64,000 nt of DNA, from the NCBI RefSeq assembly GCF_012932375.1, contig NZ_JAAIIG010000003.1, forward strand, positions 1 to 64,000, in the 5' to 3' direction. Positions 62,890-64,000 of the stretch are shown piece after piece. Position 1 is the first letter of the stretch. Every line of letters begins with the position of its first letter. The stretch comes from Bifidobacterium olomucense. GTDB taxonomy: Bacteria; Actinomycetota; Actinomycetes; Actinomycetales; Bifidobacteriaceae. Below the pieces are notes generated by a model. That model was not told the DNA's origin. It did not search any database and saw only the letters and a list, made by a program, of their open reading frames with translations. Position numbers and translations under genes: made by a program.

Positions 62890-63819
62890 TCAGCCCAGTG
62901 TCACGATGATGGTGCCCTGCATGGTCTCTTTGCCGGTCCAGGTGCCATCCGTGCGGTTCCAGCTCATACCGTTGGCTGTTGCAGAGTCGATGCCGTACTC
63001 CCGGGCGTGGGCGACAAGCCAGCTGGCTGTCTGCCAGCATACGCGCTGCTGGTCGGTATCGGATAATCCGGCCGGCAGCGTGACAGTCAGTGTGGAGTCG
63101 GTTGTCGCGTTCGAGTGCTTATCGTCGTTTGTGGTGCCTTTGGTGATGCTGATATTGGGCAGCGCTGCCGTGGCCGCAGTGATGAGTCCGTTCGCGTCGG
63201 AGCCGTTTGCAGGTTCGAGTGCGCATGTGACGCCCGCGCTCACCTCACCGGTCAAGGCCGACGCCCAAGCGTGTGCCATCGAATCCCAATTGGCATACAG
63301 ATCCGGGTATCCGGAACGTTGTACTTCCTGTGCCGCGTCCTCTACCGGAATGGTTTGCCAGTTGGGTACCTGCATCAGGTGGTCGTAGAAGATATTCGTG
63401 GCGTATGCCGGATCGGACACCTGTTCAGCTGTGCCCCATCCTTGACTGGGACGTTGCTGGAAGAGCCCCAGCGAATCCAAGTCGCCATGGTCGAGATTCG
63501 TGAGTCGTGATTCTTGCATAGCCGTGGCGATAGCTACTGTGGCCGCATGATCTGGCAGCCCACGATTGACGGCGAGGTTCGCAATCAGCGCGGCGTTGCC
63601 GGCCTGTTCGGGGCTGAGCGTGTGCCGTGTGCCATCGGAGGATATGGCGGCGCAATAGGCGTCATCGGCCGAACGTACATATTGCTTTGGCGTGAGCAAC
63701 CGCGAAAGCAATATAACGCCCAATAGGACGATGACGACAAACACGGCTATCGGCAGCATGATCCACGCTGTGAGCGCGCCGGGATGACGCACGCCATATT
63801 GGTTGTGCCGTCTTCCCAT
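62890..63819 (-). CDS. Membrane-anchored lysozyme/SLT-like protein
   Basis: A 309-residue protein with one N-terminal membrane segment (about 15-42) and an extracellular lysozyme-like domain: TVAIATAMQESRLTNLDHGD with the catalytic Glu, then DSLGLFQQRPSQGWGT. Actinobacterial homologues are often mislabelled as heavy-metal transporters, but the motif is that of wall-lytic transglycosylases. The C-terminal 110 residues form a separate domain. Confidence 0.85.
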   Translation of the reverse strand: MGRRHNQYGVRHPGALTAWIMLPIAVFVVIVLLGVILLSRLLTPKQYVRSADDAYCAAISSDGTRHTLSPEQAGNAALIANLAVNRGLPDHAATVAIATAMQESRLTNLDHGDLDSLGLFQQRPSQGWGTAEQVSDPAYATNIFYDHLMQVPNWQTIPVEDAAQEVQRSGYPDLYANWDSMAHAWASALTGEVSAGVTCALEPANGSDANGLITAATAALPNISITKGTTNDDKHSNATTDSTLTVTLPAGLSDTDQQRVCWQTASWLVAHAREYGIDSATANGMSWNRTDGTWTGKETMQGTIIVTLG

Positions 63820-63922
63820 AGTCCCTCCGTTCGTTGCGCCGCCTTCTATACTTCATGCTTGAGCACGTGAGGACAATACGCCTGAAGTATGATTTCACGG
63901 ATGGCCATGACGTGGCGGTCAC

Positions 63923-64000
63923 TCATCCGGGTCGTATTCGAGGATATCGCCAGGTTGGCAGTCAAGAGCTTGACAGATGGCGTCGAGGGTGGTGAAACGT
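63923..64000 (-). CDS. C-terminal end of a XRE-type regulator, cut by window edge
   Basis: The minus-strand frame entering at the right edge encodes FTTLDAICQALDCQPGDILE followed by YDPDE and a stop at 63923. LDAICQALDCQPGDIL(E) is the usual end of a short Cro/C1 HTH protein of the HTH_26 type. The gap to 63819 contains the dyad ATACTTCA ... TGAAGTAT (63849-63886). Confidence 0.8.

Overview
The window looks like a chromosomal segment of a Bifidobacterium, most like the B. longum/B. breve group. The reasons are the actinobacterial gene set (SUF operon sufB-D-C-S-U-T, pyrG, glgC, cstA with its small partner, SPFH and lysozyme-like actinobacterial proteins), the strong AGGAGG-type ribosome sites, the balanced-to-high GC content and a type I-C-like CRISPR repeat unit of the bifidobacterial form. 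This assignment is from recognition of protein families, not from a search.

Layout. (1) Positions 1 to about 6.2 kb are the end of an integrative element or prophage: a run of small leftward genes (partial hypothetical, two-helix membrane peptide, SPFH/prohibitin protein, small DNA-binding proteins), a rightward repressor-like gene, a DnaQ-type exonuclease with a membrane tail, and a tyrosine integrase. Just outside lies a single orphan CRISPR-like repeat. (2) 6.3 to 12.6 kb is an accessory block: an MFS exporter with its TetR repressor (a matching operator lies in front of each), a second TetR divergent from two paralogous multi-pass membrane proteins, a XRE regulator and small membrane proteins. 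(3) 12.8 to 47.9 kb is mostly core: dtd, an exonuclease-like protein, a histidine phosphatase, uracil permease, a DEAD-box helicase, an epimerase and GH13 pair, cstA, a Pit/DUF47 phosphate pair, pyrG, an L,D-transpeptidase, the SUF operon, glgC, a frameshifted TrmH-type methyltransferase, tRNA-Leu(GAG), rsmE, hinT, phoL, ybeY, a CorC-like protein, era and a two-component system. (4) 48.1 to 57.0 kb is a type I restriction-modification locus (hsdR, hsdM, hsdS) with a second N-terminal specificity half on the opposite strand, a silent C-terminal specificity half, a tyrosine recombinase, four copies of a 14-bp inverted core site, and an embedded operon of three small unknown genes. (5) 57.1 to 64 kb holds an ABC-2 exporter, an AlbA/Schlafen-type regulator, a cysteine-bearing membrane peptide, a wall-lytic protein and the tail of another XRE regulator.

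The most interesting points are: the hsdS inversion system, whose four core sites share one reading frame so that every predicted junction is in frame, together with the three-gene module it carries; a pair of long hairpins (13.3 and 34.7 kb) whose stems are unrelated but whose 31- to 32-nt loops are nearly identical; a cluster of five hairpins at the end of era, including a 25-bp perfect inverted repeat that contains the era stop codon; the orphan I-C-like repeat next to the integrase; and a one-base frameshift in the TrmH-like gene.
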